Source: Earliella scabrosa
Lineage: Eukaryota; Basidiomycota; Agaricomycetes; Polyporales; Polyporaceae
NCBI GenBank assembly: GCA_022605405.1
Contig: JABYQQ010000004.1
Coordinates: 1,984,001 to 2,048,000, forward strand
Reading direction: 5' to 3'
DNA length: 64,000 bases
The notes beneath the pieces were generated by a model. That model was not told the DNA's origin. It was given only the letters and a program-made list of their open reading frames with translations, and did no database searches. Positions 47,820 through 59,072 of the stretch are shown here, piece by piece. Positions within the stretch are counted from its first letter, which is position 1; each line of letters starts with the position of its first letter. Position numbers and translations under genes: made by a program.

Positions 47820-48600
47820 ACATCCCACATAGTACTACCCAGCATGGTCAGACAATCCCAAGGATTTTACGGTCGTCTGTATAGGTAGGAGTGCGTCAAC
47901 TAAGTACACCGCGAGCAACGTACTTCACGACATCCATGATCCTCTGAGGTCCCGACAGACTTGATGCTGCGTACACTCCATGGTGTAGACTCAGTACGAA
48001 TCGCCGGACGCTGAAAGTCGTAGGCGCGCTGGCAGACACACCGCAGTCTGTGGGATTGGTGGGTCAGCAACCGGCCCCGGGCGTTCCGTGAGAGCTGGTG
48101 GTACTTACACGTAGCGGTCGGCAATGGAATATGTAGTAAGCATGTCTGAGCAGGTCTGAGCATCTGTGACAGGTGTCAGTAGCAACAGCGCAGCGCGCGT
48201 ACGATGACGCCAGAATCGCGAACACTCACTCGATGGGATATGTGCGCAGATCCTTCGGAGGGCAGGAATATTAATATGAAATGTGTTGAGCAAGTGTGAC
48301 AGGCGGATTCCCATACTACTGCTGTGGCTAAGACAGGATCAAGTCGCAGCACCGCTTCCCGACCTTCCACTGTCACTGACAAGTGAATTTCTCGCGTCCG
48401 AGTCGCGGCTGGAACCTCCAGGGGCGGCCCGCGATAGGGGATGAGGATGACTGTCCATCCACGTGAAGTCGAGGTGGTCTTTGGTACAATGGGTGTTGTT
48501 CGCCAGACCGTCCACGACTCTGCTGACTGCAACGCTCAGTCTAGTGCCGGATGACCTCAGTCCTCTAGACGATGTCGGTGGAACTAACGGGTACTCACTA
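47820..48600 (-). other. duplicated module of unknown nature, copy B
   Basis: This is the counterpart of 44640-45440. On the minus strand, candidate exons with matching splice sites include one that reads RRFVLSLHHGVYAASSL followed by SGPQRIMDVVK. This looks protein-like and ends soon after the next intron. No family is recognised. It may be the 3' part of a small gene or residual coding sequence. Confidence 0.3.
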
Positions 48601-48610
48601 ACATCCGCAC

Positions 48611-49887
48611 TTAACGGAAGGAAACGTCGATAGCCCTAGGCCTCCTCGCATGCAGCTTTGACAGTTTCTGATTGAGGCGCTCACGATACTGAGCTTCGGT
48701 GATATCATCGCGGCTCGCCGTGGATTGGAGTGTAAATGACAGGGTCCGGAGATCCTTGTAGTTAGGACGCTCCAAGACGGTGTCAAGCACCTCGATGCCT
48801 CCGATCACCCTCTCTGAGACCAACTCCCCGCCTGATCCGCGTGGCACCATGAGGTCCCTGGGAACGTAGACAACCAGATGCAGGAAGACAAGTTGAGAGG
48901 GGAGCTCTTCGAGTAGAAGAGAGGTGCGTGCCCATACAGCCGCTGGCGAGCCGTGCGCCTGAGGGTCCGCAAAGTGGTAACCGATATGTAGTTCCTTCAA
49001 ATGTGCGAAAGGACGTAGCGAGATCTTGCCTGCAGTTCTAGTTGAGTAAATGTCGAGGTACTAGCAGAAATGCATGGTGTGGTGCGGGACGTACCAGGAC
49101 CGTCGGTCATCGCATGATTAACGCTCAAATTTGTCAGGTTCGGAGCGACCATCTGGAGTAAGTGGGTGTGGTCTGCCTTCGGCGTCCTGAGAGGGTAGTA
49201 GCGCAACGACTGCAAGGAGCGGCCAGTAGGTGTCTGGAAGAGCCATACAAGGAGTTCGGCCCCACAGTTTCCATGATCACCGAACGACACCTCAAGCGTG
49301 ATCAGAGCAGGGAGTTTGGGAGAGGTACACACGGGCATCCGCCTCTCGGGAGGGGTGGGTTGCCATTGAGTGAGCTGGAGTCGCAGCTCATTGAGCGATG
49401 GCAACGTGCAGATGAGGCGGCGCACAAGATTGAAGGATGGGAATACACAGTGAGAGAAATTGAGCGTGCGGAGTGATGTGAACTGCGAGAGTGCCATGTG
49501 GGTGCTGCGATGCGGGGGATTCTCTGCCCAATCGACGCAGAGAGTGAGCATTGCTAGGTTGGGCACACGACCAGCGAAATCCTGGATAACCGGCCTCCGT
49601 GATAACTTCGGGTCCGCGGTGGACTTATGTGGCCGAATCGCAAGATGTTTCGTCGATGCTAGCCATGGCTGCATCCTGTTGGAACGCAGCACGCGCTCGA
49701 CGAAGATATCGTAAGACTCCACGTCGGGGATGAACACGTCGTGAAGCAGACGGTGTCTGGTGGCGGGCAGCCAGTCACTGCAGACGAGCGCGCAGTTTCG
49801 CAGGGTCGGATATCCATCCGACCAGTAGTCATGCGGAATAGAATCGATGATGACATCTGTGATTTCGGGGGGAAACCGAGGAGCCAT
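48611..49887 (-). CDS. F-box/LRR-like protein B
   Basis: Two exons (49887-49095 and 49029-48611) join to 403 aa. The F-box-like start is MAPRFPPEITDVIIDSIP with LRNCALVCSDWLPATRHRLLHDV, and leucine-rich segments follow (LAMLTLCVDW, LRTLNFSHCVF, LITLEVSF). It is the tandem paralogue of F-box A, with the same intron and a near-identical C-terminal block (DITEAQYRERLNQKLSKLHA). Differences are concentrated in the putative substrate-recognition half, consistent with divergence after duplication. It should act as an SCF ligase adaptor; the target is unknown. Confidence 0.78.
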
Positions 49888-50193
49888 CCGAACCTATGCA
49901 AAGTCAAGTATAAGGTTCGATGATGTAGGATCATTGTGACCAATTCGTAGGAGCGGACTCACTATAGCACAATCTCAGGGAAGGCCGTGGTGGTGGGAAT
50001 GGACACGATTGAAGTTGAAGTTAAAGGGTCTACTAGGCGCTGTGGTCCTAGCATCACCTGATCCTGTACACAGGTGAAATGACCCACGGTCGCGGCAGTA
50101 GAGCGGTGTGGCCCTCTGGAGGCTGCGAAGGTCCCTCGGATCGATCACTGTGGCGGCGACATCTTCTGGCGAGAACGGCAGGATGCAACTCAG
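49888..50193. other. spacer between F-box B and the MITE
   Basis: Non-coding, matching the equivalent spacer in copy A, and presumed F-box B promoter. Confidence 0.5.
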
Positions 50194-50597
50194 TAGGCCA
50201 TAGCACGGGCCCGTCGGGTACACCGGCTGCGGGTGTGGGCGCTTACCCGCGCGGGTGCGGGTACGAGTAGAAGGAAGACAACTCGCGCATACCCGGGTAC
50301 TCGTGGTGCACTGCGTAAGTCTGCCAAAGGTGCCTGCAGTCGATGTGCTGACCGTCCATACAGGATCCGATGGTTGCACCAGCAACCACCATGCGACTTG
50401 TCGCGCTCATTCTCGAGCACACTGGACGCTCACCAAGCTCCATGGCACCCTGTTGGGGGGCAGTGAATACCCTCGGGTGGACCCGTTGGCACCCGTACCC
50501 GTATGTACCCTTACCCGTCTCCTACGGGTAAGGACCCGTGCGGGTACAGGTACGGGTAGAGGTCAAAGTACCCGTACCCGACCCGTGCTATGGCCTA
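50194..50597. mobile_element. hAT-like MITE, 404 bp, non-autonomous
   Basis: The element has perfect 16-bp terminal inverted repeats (TAGGCCATAGCACGGG at the left, its complement at the right). It is flanked by an 8-bp direct duplication CAACTCAG (50186-50193 and 50598-50605). The homologous place in the other duplication copy has CAACTCAG once (47041-47048), so the insertion is proven by an empty site. An 8-bp target duplication and TA-starting ends fit the hAT superfamily. Subterminal GGGTAC/GTACCC motifs recur inside both ends. There is no transposase frame. Confidence 0.88.
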
Positions 50598-50717
50598 CAA
50601 CTCAGTATGCAGCAAGCTCAGCATGCACTACGCCCATTTCAATACAGGAGGGGTCTGTACACTGGGAAGACGCCCAGGCCACACTCGGAGGCTACCCTAT
50701 GGTAGCCCAGGTGACTA

Positions 50718-52872
50718 TCAGTCCGAAGTGTCCTCTCCCGGCGGAAGCGCGGAACTTTCCACACCCTCCTCGGCCAGATCGTGAACCATCGCCCCTTCTC
50801 CGCGCGGCCGGACGAACGCAAGAAGCACCAGGCTCGCGAGCAGTATGCCACAGTGGGCGAGGTAGAACGCGCCAGGGAGCGTGTTCTCCGTCAATCCATA
50901 TACCAGGGAGAACAGCTTGGGTCCGACCACGTACGAGCTATGCGGTGCAAGAGTCCGTCAACCGCGTTCGCACGAGCGCAAGAGACATACCTCAGTGTCC
51001 CCACGGCCCCCAGCGCGCCGAACAGTTGTCCGGTGTGCGGATTCCCTCTTCCGCCCTCAGGCTGGCGCGCATAAGTTGCGAGCGCGACGCTGTGCGCTAC
51101 TGGACCAAAGTGAGAGCCGAACGAGGTTCCCAGACGGGATAAGAGGAAGCGCTCTTGATAGTGTGCACTGAAGGCGAGAGCGTAGAAGACCATGTCTGTT
51201 GCAAGGGCAGTACGCGCGAAGAACAGGTCCCAAGCGGCCGGGGAATCGGCAATTGGTGGGCGCGTATTCGTTGTGGTCTCTGCGAGGAGCGGTTGGGACT
51301 CGCCGGTGCGAGCGGTTTGGCCGCGATACCAGATGTGCATGAGACCGGAAACACCTGTTAGAAGGCACGTCAGTAAGAATGGCATTCAAGAAGGCCCAAG
51401 GCTGCATACGAACACACCAGGGAAGAACAGGGCAAGCCATAACGCCTTGCAGCAAATGATTGCCTCCAGCCACAACCAGACCTGTAGATGTAAGCCAGAC
51501 TTCAGTCTCACTCCGAGGTCAGCCTGATGGACGTTCTCACGTCAAGGGACTGCCACCCAAAGACCCGCCGAACGTATTCCGCCTCTGCGATTGCAGCAGA
51601 TTCGGAGTACCATACTATGTCTTTGTTCCTGGACCCCGATTGCCCGATCAACATTGCGAGAGCGTACGCAACACCGACTAGGGCCATGCTCCAGTCGACA
51701 GACCGCCGTCCAGCGTATATGACGTTGCGAGGGAGCAGCACGGAGAACGGAGATACGATGTCGAACATGCTTGCGAGTTGTCGGCGCCGATTCGTTGTGC
51801 CCGTTCTAATCGAGAGTAGCTGCTGCGCTCGGAGAGCGCGACGTTCGTGTACGTCCCAGACTGACTCGGGTAAAGCGAACCAGAGAAACAGCGCTGCAGC
51901 CGTGCTGACTCCTGCTGAGATGAAAGGGAGGGTCTGACGGTGACCGTTTCCGGTAATCCACACAGAAAATAACAAGGTAAGAGGTAGGCAGGTGAAGAAG
52001 AGGCCGAGGAGTTGTGAGTACCATCGTGCCCTTCGGATGGGTCAGAGTCGACAGTATTATTGTGGGGATTTCTGACGTACCTTGCGTAGGAATTCCTGCA
52101 TGAGTCAGCGATATACGCATGCATGGTAGCAAATGCAGCGGGAAGCCCTGTTATACAAGTTGAAAGCGAACTTCCACATGGCGAGCGATGAGCGGAGTAG
52201 TACTGACCACCGGTGAGGCCTTCGAGAACGGAAATGACAATAAAGAATGGGTAGAGGTTGGTTGTTCCCCAGCAGGTGGCAATAGCGATCAGGATTCTCG
52301 ACAGCGCAGATGCAGTGAAATTCCATCCTAGCACCAAATTACGCCCATACGAGTCAGAAACCTGCGAGAACGCGGGGTCGGTCGTTCTTATGAATATGTT
52401 GGACGACTCGGAGACGAGACGGAACTCACTGAGCCCCACCAGGGAGTTGTTATGATTGAGAGCGGCACGTACAACGCATAGTTGATGAAGAACTGCATGC
52501 GTGGGTACAATGTAAGTCGCACGCCGGTACAGACAAAACTGGATATGCGTACCTCATGGTCCATGCTTGCAACCGTCGCGAACGTCTGCGATATGAACAG
52601 TAACACAACGAGAGACAAGACCCTAAGCAACGCTCGGTCATTTAGCCTCGGTTCCTTCGTAACACAGTGCATGAGACATTTACCATCCGGGTGAAGCTCC
52701 CAGTCTGGTTTGGGCTGGGACAGCCGATTGCTCATTCTCAGAGATACCGGAAGTGGTTCCTTCAGCTGTACATTCAGTCAGCGACTTTCGCAAGTTCTGT
52801 AAGATACACTGATTCAGTGAACTGACGGCGAGTTGTTGCAGTTCCTTCATGGTCGAGGGGTAGGTTAGACAT
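50718..52872 (-). CDS. MFS transporter of the TCR/tetracycline-resistance-like type
   Basis: This multi-exon membrane carrier is probably a proton-coupled exporter. The N-terminus is built from MSNLPLDHEGTATTRRQF, a short intron, then a soluble linker and the first membrane helix VLSLVVLLFISQTFATVA. A second exon group gives FFINYALYVPLSIITTPWWG, and the next exon completes WWGSVSDSYGRN, the family signature loop between helices 2 and 3. Later segments include SRILIAIATCWG, YPFFIVISVLEGLTGG, FATMHAYIAD, SAGVSTAAALFLWFALPES, LFGALGAVGTL and a last helix ILLASLVLLAFVRP. Exon borders in the central part are approximate. The 3' portion is duplicated at 47168-47773. The substrate is unknown. Confidence 0.75.
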
Positions 52873-53133
52873 GGTGGTGCGCTGTCAACCATCGTTACCG
52901 ACGAGCGTCATATAGACATCTGCAGATATCACTGCGACCAGACTGCGCGCGGTTCCGCGCGTTAGAGTCAGAGGAAATGGCTCTTCTCAGGCTGTAACGA
53001 GTTCAAGCGACCATCGTTGGGTAGCGTCTCAATGAGCGTCTATGCCACGTGGGGGTCAAGCGCGGTGGCTTCTCGTCGATAGCAGACGTTTTGCTCAAGA
53101 CACCCGACCCGGCCCCCTCAAGATCAAGACACA
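52873..53133. promoter_or_regulatory. short divergent promoter (MFS and RPL37)
   Basis: Only 260 bases separate the MFS start (minus) and the RPL37 start (plus), so both promoters must lie here or extend into introns. No element was recognised by eye. Confidence 0.45.
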
Positions 53134-53908
53134 ATGGTGAGTCCATGCCTGCGTTATCCATGCCAGAAGGACATCCAAGCCGCGAGGATGCGTCGTGACG
53201 CTTGAACGAGGTGGATCTCGTGGGTTGGACGGCTGGATTGGATGGAGTTCATCTGGATGACGGGCTTGGGGTTGGGATGTCCTACTGGCGTGCCAAATGC
53301 CACTGCAATCATGGGACCATGTCCGACTGACTCCTTCTCTTGTCATCTAGACGAAAGGTTCGTGCGCGATGGATGGGGCATTACTGGTGGATCTGGGACT
53401 GACTGGGCACGTTGGATGACGGTACATAGGTACCACCTCATTCGGGTGCGTCCTGCCCTGATTTCTTTATCCCTCATCCACTCAATTGCCGTGTCCCGAC
53501 GTACAGTAAGCGGCACACGAAGTCCCACACCCTCTGCAGGCGGTGTGGCAACCGCGCATTCCACAAGCAGCACAAGGGTACGTCATGTCGAGAAGACTCC
53601 CTCACCCATGTCATCAATCGCGCTTCCCGTACGTCCGTACATGAGCAAACCCACTCACGCTCTTGTAGAATGCGCTCAGTGCGGCTACCCTCGGGCGAAG
53701 CTCCGGTCGTATGAGTGGGGCCAGAAGGCCAAGCGCCGAAAGACGACTGGTACTGGCCGCATGCGCTACTTGAAGACCGTTTCGAGGCGATTCAAGAATG
53801 GCTTCAGGTGCGATAAGTAGTGTAGTTTCGTCCGTCTCCATATTCATGATCCTGCACAGGGAGAACACTCGGGCAGTGAAGCGGACCAAGAAGACCACGG
53901 AGGCATAA
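53134..53908 (+). CDS. rpl37: 60S ribosomal protein eL37
   Basis: A zinc-binding protein of the large ribosomal subunit. Six exons (53134-53136, 53351-53357, 53430-53445, 53507-53577, 53669-53807, 53860-53908) join to 94 aa, the normal size. The protein starts [20 protein letters not shown]. The zinc site is CRRCGN and CAQCGY, and the basic C-terminus ends [12 protein letters not shown]. The first coding exon is just the ATG, and the next two are 7 and 16 bases. The 214-base first intron is long for this window and may carry transcriptional enhancement, a common feature of ribosomal protein genes. Confidence 0.95.
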
Positions 53909-54238
53909 ACGTTTGCATAGGCACAACTCCCATCATGACCGACTGTACTGCACGAGCTTGTGTCTCTTCTTCGTCTGCCGTCGCATCGCACCCTCCGTAT
54001 ATGACTTGTCCCTTGTACACTCACAACCACTGGCACGCCCAGGCTCCCACTGCCCAAAATACATGAGCTATGCCATGCGTATCCTATGCATACATCTCTT
54101 GTAGTGTCGAATCAGGCCGCAACGACTGTGTGAACGATATCTGCAGGTGCGTCGTCAGTCCATACATATATATCTAGGTTGTTGTTCGACATGTTGAGTG
54201 AAAAGCCCGAAGCCAGCTTCGCTGACAGGATAATACCA
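53909..54238. other. convergent 3' flanks
   Basis: 330 bases lie between the RPL37 stop and the HAUS6-like stop. They are 3'-UTR-like with no gene. Confidence 0.6.
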
Positions 54239-56887
54239 CTACTCCCAGTCTGAGGAGTCATCTTCAAGCTCTCCTTCTCCCAGCAGCTGCACAGAGTTGC
54301 TCCCCTCACGCCCTGCTTGTAATAAGATGTCTGCCAAGGTCATGCTGTTTCCCTCGTAGATGATATCGTTCCCCTCTTCGTTCTCGTCGCTTTCTGTACC
54401 ATGGACGTTGTCAGCATCGTCGGCATATGATTGCAGTGGGCCATTATGATCGTGGTGTTCTTCGTCCATCTCCGGTGCGGTCTCGAGGTGTAGGGATGGC
54501 AAGCGCGGGACATTCACTCGTTCATACTTTTCTATGTCAAACGACTGGCGCGGTCCGCTCTTCTTCACACTGGAGAGTAGAACGCCTCGCGTGATCTGGG
54601 CTTTGGCTGGGGTTCGAGGGAGCGGAGTTCGGGCGTCCTCATGAACCTCCTCCTCGTCCTCGGAATCGGAGCGATCTTGCACAGAATGCACGATCTGTGC
54701 GCAGCGACGAGCTCAATACCGAGATACCTGTAGCGGAGGTGACCAGGATGAAAGGAACGCACCCGCAGGATCTCGGCATCCTCCCCTCGTCCAAACATCG
54801 TCGAACGCCGCGTCCTCGCCGCGGAGGCACGGCGTGATAGCCTGCGCGACTTTGCGTTCGCCAAATCATAAGCTCTCTGTGCCCCCGATGGTACTCGAGT
54901 CGGTTTTGGTGCTTCTGCGACGCGCACTTGTCTCGCAGGCACGGCCAATGGCTTCGAAACCAACGTCGACCTGGCACCCCGGTCGTAACCTCGGGCAGGC
55001 CCTTGGGTGCGCGATGACGGCTGTGGTAGCCGGGACAACGCCTGCGGCCTGATAGGGTCAGGCTCACGCTCGGAATCTGACACGGGGAGAGGATCCGAGG
55101 CAGTGAAGGGAGGGAGAAGGCTTGTGCGAATATGCGCGATGCGGTCTTCGACGGCGCTCTCCGCGATGGGAGGGGCAAGTTCAAAACGTGCGAGTGCGGA
55201 GGCGTCAGGAGGCTTCTGCGGGATGTATAGGTGAGCAACAGCTCCTTCGGATATGGCAACTAGCTCTGGCTGGCTGCGGCTGGCGGCGAAAAAGATGACG
55301 AAATCACCTACCTTGAAGTCGATTCCCCTTCCAGGTCTTCCATCCCATAGGGTCGCGTCGAGGCGGATCTGCGGATTCTTCGCTCTCTGCGAAGACGAAT
55401 GCGGAGGTTCCTCGTTCTTCACCTGTTGCATGCGATGCTGTAGCTGCGTATGGATGTTCTGGGCGCTCTCCAATGCAGCCTGGAGAGAGGCTTGCACTCT
55501 TTCGATTGCAGCAAGCCGTTCGGAAACTGCATGGGGGGTTCTAGATGAAGCCTTGCTGTCATCTGGATCGCTGTCTGCCTTCGTCGAAGGGCAGCTGGAC
55601 TGCGACTTGGGAAAGAGCGGCTGTCTGAGGGAATGAAGATGGGCAGGATGGTGTGCGGCGGCGATGGGCAGCGGCTGAGACTCATCGAGAGCCCCCTAGG
55701 TCAGTCATCAGGCGGCCAGATGATCTCCCCAAAATCAAACTCACTGACCTCTTGGGAAGGGAAGTCTGCCCCTGACTCAGCGTTCTCGTTGTCCGATCTT
55801 GCGGTGGTTGAGTTTACACTCTCTAGCAGACCCGCGAGTGCAGTGACGAGTCGCAGTGCAGGGAGCCCATCGTCACCCTTCCAGGGTCCGTGGAGGAGGT
55901 CCTGATGTCGCGATTCCCGCAAGGCGAGAAGCCTGTCTGTTGATAAGGACTCATACTTGGAGAAGCCTGAGGATTTAGGATCCGAGATTCGCGCCTGGTC
56001 CGAGCGATGGACATGCATTAAATCTCGTACACGCACATACGCACACCGCGAAAAATAACGTACTCGAATCTGCGCCAAGTCATCTTGTCTTCGCACCAGA
56101 AGAGCCGCGGATCGCTCCCAGTCTAGTCTCGCGCCTCTTGCTGCTGCAAGGCGTATTGCATACACGCTTGACAATGCGTCAAGGTCGCTCTATGCGTGTC
56201 AGCGGCCAGGATTGGTCAAATGACGGAGATGAAGTGATGGAGATTCATTTCGCACGTACTTCGTGATCTTTACCGGATGGAGGCGACGGCGAGGATGCCC
56301 TTGCGGTGTTCTTGAGGACGGCATGACTAGACAACGCTAATATCAGGCGCTCGAAGCTAGGGATCGTCAACGCGCCGTAGAACAGGAGGGCGTTGGTGAC
56401 ACGAACCGGTCACCAGAACACTCGTCCAGGATGGATTTCCGCACCACCACGTCCTTCCACCACCACGCCGTAGCCTCGTCAAGGGCTGGAGAAGCGGGTT
56501 GCTTCCCTCGCGAGTCACTAGCGGCGTGCGTTGTGTGCACGATGGCGTTTCTTAATGCCTCCAGGTACTTCGACAAGGCGATCCTGAACGCGGTGCTGTC
56601 CGATGGTTGCAAACAGGGATATGTGGGCAGGATCTGATCGAACGGTCAGTGTGTGCAAGGGGTCAATGAAGAACTCTACGCACGCCCTTTGCACGCTCCT
56701 TGCCGCCCTCTATCCTGCCCACCAGGAAGTAGGAGATGTCTTCCATAGCCTTGTTTCGTTCGCGCATCCCGCGGCTTGGATCAAACAACCGCTCGTCATA
56801 CCCCGCTGCATCTTGGAGCGGATAGTTCAGAAGATGAAGATGAAGAATGATCAACAGCCCATTTGGGAGGCGATGTTCTGGAGGCAT
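54239..56887 (-). CDS. HAUS6: augmin complex subunit 6-like protein
   Basis: Augmin binds spindle microtubules and recruits gamma-tubulin for branching nucleation. Exons (descending) 56887-56684, 56633-56407, 56356-56260, 56189-56064, 55994-55749, 55695-54763 and 54694-54239 join in frame to 762 aa. The first 250 residues match the HAUS6 N-terminal domain pattern: LIILHLHLLNYPLQD, AGYDERLFDPSRGMRERNKAM, EDISYFLVGRIEGGKERAKG, LPTYPCLQPSDSTAFR, WWWKDVVVRKSILDECSGDR, FERLILALSSHAVL. The middle part has a coiled-coil-like stretch (AAIERVQASLQAALESAQNI), and the C-terminus is acidic and ends DDSSDWE. The C-terminal half is poorly conserved in this family. The start is the first ATG before the conserved block. 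Confidence 0.82.
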
Positions 56888-57148
56888 GTGAGTGCTTTGG
56901 TTAGCAAGGGCAACACACGTGGTTAGTAGCAGAGGAAAAAACGCGGTTGACGCGCGTCGATCAACGCGAGATCCCACTGATCACGTGGACACTCAAGTCC
57001 AACCTTCAGCTTGAACAAGTTCAATTTTAAATAAACTCAAGCCCTGATGATTGAGTTCTCCAGAACTCAAGAGTGCTTTGGTATGTACAACATGCCTCCT
57101 ATGAATAGGTCGAACATGCAGGGCCCGTAAACGGCCCAATCTCGCCGT
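56888..57148. promoter_or_regulatory. HAUS6-like upstream region
   Basis: 260 bases lie upstream of the HAUS6-like start and downstream of the next minus-strand gene. No element was recognised. Confidence 0.4.
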
Positions 57149-59072
57149 CTAAAACATGTACACATCCAGATTTACACGCTCGCTACCTCGCTTCTTCGAC
57201 TGGAACAGAAAGTGCGTCAGAACACTATGGCATGGGTACAAATCATTCGAGAAAACTCACATTGAGTCCGATGAGCCGCTCTTGGTCGAGCATAAACCCG
57301 GAGTGGCGCGCGAGGTCGCTCCTCGACGAGATCGCGTACGGTAACCTACTCACGACGGCTTTCGCGAAGATCTTCCCTGGTTCGATCCTCCCCTCGCCGC
57401 TGACCAGTTGACATCGGTCGTCTGAATAGGGAACAGGGTCGTTGCACCGCTTTGGGTGAACGTTGAAGTCTAGCACCCGGGCCACTGGATATTGGGCAGA
57501 GCCCGTATCCGCCCCGAACGGCTCTAGGGCCACGCGTGCGCCATGAACATATCTTTTCATGTGTACACCGTCAGTGTGGTGGCCATCGACTTCATACAGA
57601 GAAGAGAGCGACGGACCTTATCCACCGGCTGTTCACGTGCTGCGGAAGCTCGATAAATCTCGAGTTGTCAGGGCCCCAGCTCTCCCAGTCCTTGGTGATG
57701 ACGGACCGCGCGTCTCTGCCCGCGCTGACGCACGAGAGCAGGTAGCGGTTGGACACGAACAAGGAGTATCTGCCCCGGTGGTGTCCGTAGAACAGAGAGA
57801 ACATGTGGATGCGCGTCGTCCGTGCGGTGTCGAAAGGGCGTCCTGGAGTTGGACGAGCGACAAAAGGTCCGGAATGGACTAACATCCGCCTTACATACGT
57901 ACGATCAAGTGACTGGGGTAGGCGAAGCCGAGCTGCATGCGTGGCCGGCAGGGAGAAGCTAGGCGACGGATCGAGAGCGTCATCTGCAAGTGTATGGTTT
58001 TCGCCCTCGAAAGTATACAGGTCGATCGTGCCGTCCCCGGTCACATTGGTGAGCAGGAACGCACGATTGGAGATGAACTCGAAATCGTTGATCGTCGGCG
58101 GGGGGCCTGCTGGGACGAAACTCTGTCGAAGGTAGTGTCAGCACTGTAGAGGACAGCGCGGCGATGACAGAGATGAGATGGAGCGCACGAGCCATCTCAG
58201 ACGCACCACGAGCATCTGCCCAGTTCGCCAGTTCCAGATCACCAACTCGCAGTGCAAGGACCAGAAAAATGCGCCAACGACGTCGTCCACGACCTGAACG
58301 GCCACCCTGCTCGCTGCCACAGCAAGCGGCTCCCCTTGCAGTATCGAGCGTGCGGCATCCGGGTGGGGCTTGTTGGTGCTCAACGTCCGTATATGAGCAA
58401 TGAGCCTATCGTCATGGGCGCTGCCAACGTCGCAATGAGTTACAGGACAAGGTGGCAGAGACGCACCCAGGAAGGAGCACTTACTCCTGAGGGTCTTCCA
58501 CCTGGAGCAGAACAATGAGGTCCTGAGAGGGATCCATCGCAAAGTCACGAATGCTCAGTCCGACGTCCTCCCTCTCAATGACCCTGGGCTCTCCACCCCC
58601 GTCAGTGGCCAGGGTCGGAAGCCAGGTGAGCGCGAGATGTCGGGATCGGAAGACGGCGCCCTGCACCCTGGACGACGCATACACCCCATCCGCGAACTCG
58701 TACGCCTTCGTCAGCGCCGGGGCAGATACCTTGGCGGTCCCCGCCCAGTCGACCGCACGCCAGCGCGCACGCAGTTGCAAGAGCCGGGCGAGACGCTCCG
58801 CAATCGACAGTGGACAATCGACGCCGTCCTCCATCCCATCTGCGGCAAGTTCGATGATGTACTGCAGCTCGACCGAGTCTCTGATCAGGACCCGGAGCGC
58901 GGTGCACACCTGTCCGTTCAGTCAGCATCGGTGTTGTAGTCGGTAGTAGAAGGGGAACAGGACGACATACGAGAGTGCAACGCAAAATCTGTTTAGCATC
59001 GAGGACCCTCAAGATCTCGATGAGCAGCTCTTCGGGCATTCCGAGCAGAGTTGGACGGTGAATCACTGGCAT
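57149..59072 (-). CDS. F-box protein C (Agaricomycete type)
   Basis: Six exons (descending 59072-58971, 58909-58485, 58420-58207, 58122-57617, 57552-57261, 57199-57149) join to 529 aa. An F-box-like start (LGMPEELLIEILRVLDAKQI, then CTLVCTALRVLI) is followed by a long domain with beta-rich repeats (FAMDPSQDLIVLLQ, VVGAFFWSLHCELVIWNWRT, GTIDLYTFEG, SRFIELPQHV, RWIRYVHGARVALEPFG, ARVLDFNVHP). This resembles the WD-like F-box proteins that are expanded in mushroom-forming fungi. It should bind Skp1 in an SCF ligase, with an unknown substrate. The last exon is only 51 bases and less certain. Confidence 0.75.

Larger units (their letters stand above)
47774..51397. repeat. tandem duplication, copy B (right), with MITE insertion
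   Basis: Copy B is about 3.62 kb, or about 3.21 kb without the 404-bp MITE and its 8-bp duplication. It is joined to the complete MFS gene on the right, so B keeps the parental arrangement on that side, while copy A ends abruptly within the MFS coding region. The two F-box proteins have clearly diverged (many substitutions), whereas parts of the MFS segment and the left edge look closer. Confidence 0.85.
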
